From NCBI GenBank assembly GCA_016271365.2, contig CM057451.1, forward strand, positions 492,207,501-492,271,500: a stretch of DNA of 64,000 bases. The letters run 5' to 3'. Positions within the stretch are counted from its first letter, which is position 1, and each line of letters begins with the position of its first letter. This document shows, one piece after another, positions 62,535 to 64,000 of the stretch. This stretch comes from Neoceratodus forsteri. Its lineage: Eukaryota; Chordata; Ceratodontiformes; Ceratodontidae. The notes below the pieces were generated by a model. The model was not told where the DNA came from. It saw nothing but the letters and a program-made list of their open reading frames with translations, and did no database searches. The translations under genes and the position numbers were made by a program.

Positions 62535-64000
62535 GATTCTGGTGAATGACTGTCAGGAGGCATTTCTGGAGCATTTAGTTCATGGCCCAACAAGGAAGGA
62601 GGCCTTGCTGGATCTGGTGCTCACCCACTGTGAGAGGATTCAGAACATAGCAGTCCTGGAATCACTCAGTTCCAGTGACCACAGCACAGTAGCACTGGAG
62701 GTCCTGGTGGGGACAGGCAAAGGGGTAAAAGGAATAAGGATATGGGGCATTAAAAAAGTGGACTTCAGCAAAATGAGGGAAAATTGGAGAGTAGCATGAA
62801 TGACATAGTGAAGCTAGGGGGCACTGAAGAAAAGTGGGCAGCATTTAAAAAGGCGATGACAGAAGCAGTAAATAGCTACATTCCAATGGTATCCAGCGGT
62901 AAAACGGCTAAGGGACCAGTGTGGTTTGCAGCCAATATAAAGGTTGCAGAACCAAAAGTAGGCATTATCCAAGTATTAGGGTAGTCAAAGGGAGGAAGAC
63001 AGGGTGAAATATCTGAAAGCAACAAGAGAAACCACCAGGAAGGTGAGGGAGGCCAAAGTGGAGACAGAGCTCTGGAGGTTGGCAACAGGGTGAAGAAAGG
63101 CAATAACGTGTTCTTCCAGTACATCTGGCAGAAGCACAAGATCAAAGCAGGTATAGTGAGACTTAGAAGCAGTGAGAGGTGGGGGAAGGGGACAAGGGGA
63201 AGCCAGAGATACTGAACAATTATTTTTGTTTGGTATTTACTAAGGAGAAGGATGGGCCACTGCCAGATTGTGAGGATAGGAAAAGAGGAAAAGAGGGAGG
63301 GAGCAGTTACACTGGGACAAAGGTCCAGACAACGGAAAAAAGGGTGTTGGAAAAGCTATCAGGGTTGATAGTAGTTAAATCTATGGGACCCGATGGCTTA
63401 CACCAAAGGATGCTACATGAGGTGGCAGGGTTTACAACAGGACTACTAGCAGACATTTTCAGTAGCTCGCTAGCCATGGGGTGGTCCCTAGGGTCTGGAG
63501 GACAGCAAATGTGCTTCTGCTACACAGGAGTTGGAAGAGGAAGGAGACCGAGAACTATAGGCCAGTCAGCTTACCATTTATAGAGGGGAAGATCATGCAG
63601 TCTCTACTGAGGAAAGATCTTATGGACTTCTTAGAAGGGAACGGACCATAGGACCCCAGACATTATGGATTCATGAGGGGAAAGTCTTCAGTGGGTTACC
63701 ACAGCAGCAGACAAGGTGCTGGCAGTTGATATAGTATACCTTAACTTCAGCAGAGCCTTTGACTCAGTTCCCCACAGAAGGTTGGTCAAAAAGATTAGGG
63801 ACCTTGGATTACAAGAAAAGATGGTGAATTGGGTAGCTAGCTTGCGGGGGTGGGGGTGAGGTGTAGAATACAAAGGATGTTAATCGATGGGGGCTTTTCA
63901 GAGGTGAGGTAAGTAACCAGTGGGGTACCTCGGGACGGTACTAGGACTGGTTCTCTTCAACATTTTCATCTTTGACAAAGGTGAAGGTATCAAGGGTAAG
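62535..64000 (+). mobile_element. CR1 LINE (copy 6), endonuclease end to RT, runs off the window
   Basis: Begins with the end of the APE-type endonuclease: 'TRKEALLDLVLTHCERIQNI' and the catalytic SDH in 'LESLSSSDHSTVALEV' (62600-62700). Then the linker (62700-63180), the RT pre-finger block 'GLIVVKSMGPDGLHQRMLHE' (63360-63430), 'NYRPVSLPF'-type sequence near 63555, and 'NFSRAFDSVPHRRLVK' near 63740-63790. The palm continues beyond 64000. Frames are broken throughout. Confidence 0.8.

Overview
This window is vertebrate nuclear DNA: one host gene on the + strand buried in transposable elements. The host gene is a HIVEP/Schnurri zinc-finger transcription factor, most likely HIVEP1. Its last two coding exons lie at 34470-35518 and 40931-41878, with consensus splice sites and matching phase. 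The upstream 34 kb is then intron and everything after 41.9 kb is 3' UTR or flank. No bacterial, viral or organellar gene organisation is present. The mix of CR1 and L2 LINEs, an L1/Tx1-type LINE end, DIRS tyrosine-recombinase retrotransposons, a Gmr1-like Gypsy fragment and several tRNA-derived SINEs suggests a non-mammalian tetrapod. An amphibian, perhaps a caecilian, is my best guess (inference only).

Layout. 0.1-0.9 kb: L1/Tx1-like 3' end with poly(A), abutting a CR1 fragment (0.9-2.1 kb). 2.4-2.6 kb: inverted repeat. 4.5-6.3 kb: a unit with about 256-bp inverted ends enclosing a minus-strand gag-protease relic with a SCAN-like capsid segment. 8.4-9.7 kb: a GGATCC-rich TIR element and SINEs. 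10.2-11.9 kb: CR1 carrying a 77-bp tandem repeat. 13-15 kb: minisatellite-like sequence. 15.7-24.3 kb: GC-rich SINEs and an L2 element split by a CR1 and two SINEs. 26.6-30.3 kb: minus-strand L2 with endonuclease and reverse transcriptase segments. 34.5-41.9 kb: HIVEP exons and the intron between them. 44.5-49.8 kb: a 51/57-bp tandem array beside a badly decayed DIRS element. 50.5-51.3 kb: AT-rich sequence that may be distal 3' UTR. 53-55.1 kb: CR1 with an internal inversion. 55.7-61.3 kb: a nearly complete DIRS element with inverted termini, an internal complementary region, gag, RT, RNase H and a deleted tyrosine recombinase. 62.5-64 kb: another CR1, cut by the window end.

The two HIVEP exons form one message. 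They give the C-terminal part of the protein after the second zinc-finger pair: an acidic tract, then a 6-residue-period Ser-Pro-X-Arg array, then the conserved C-terminal tail. The mobile elements look mostly dead, with stops and frameshifts in every open frame. The best candidates for something undescribed are the inverted-end unit with the SCAN-like gag (4.5-6.3 kb), the four-copy GGATCC-rich TIR family, and the long GC-rich SINE family with target-site duplications.
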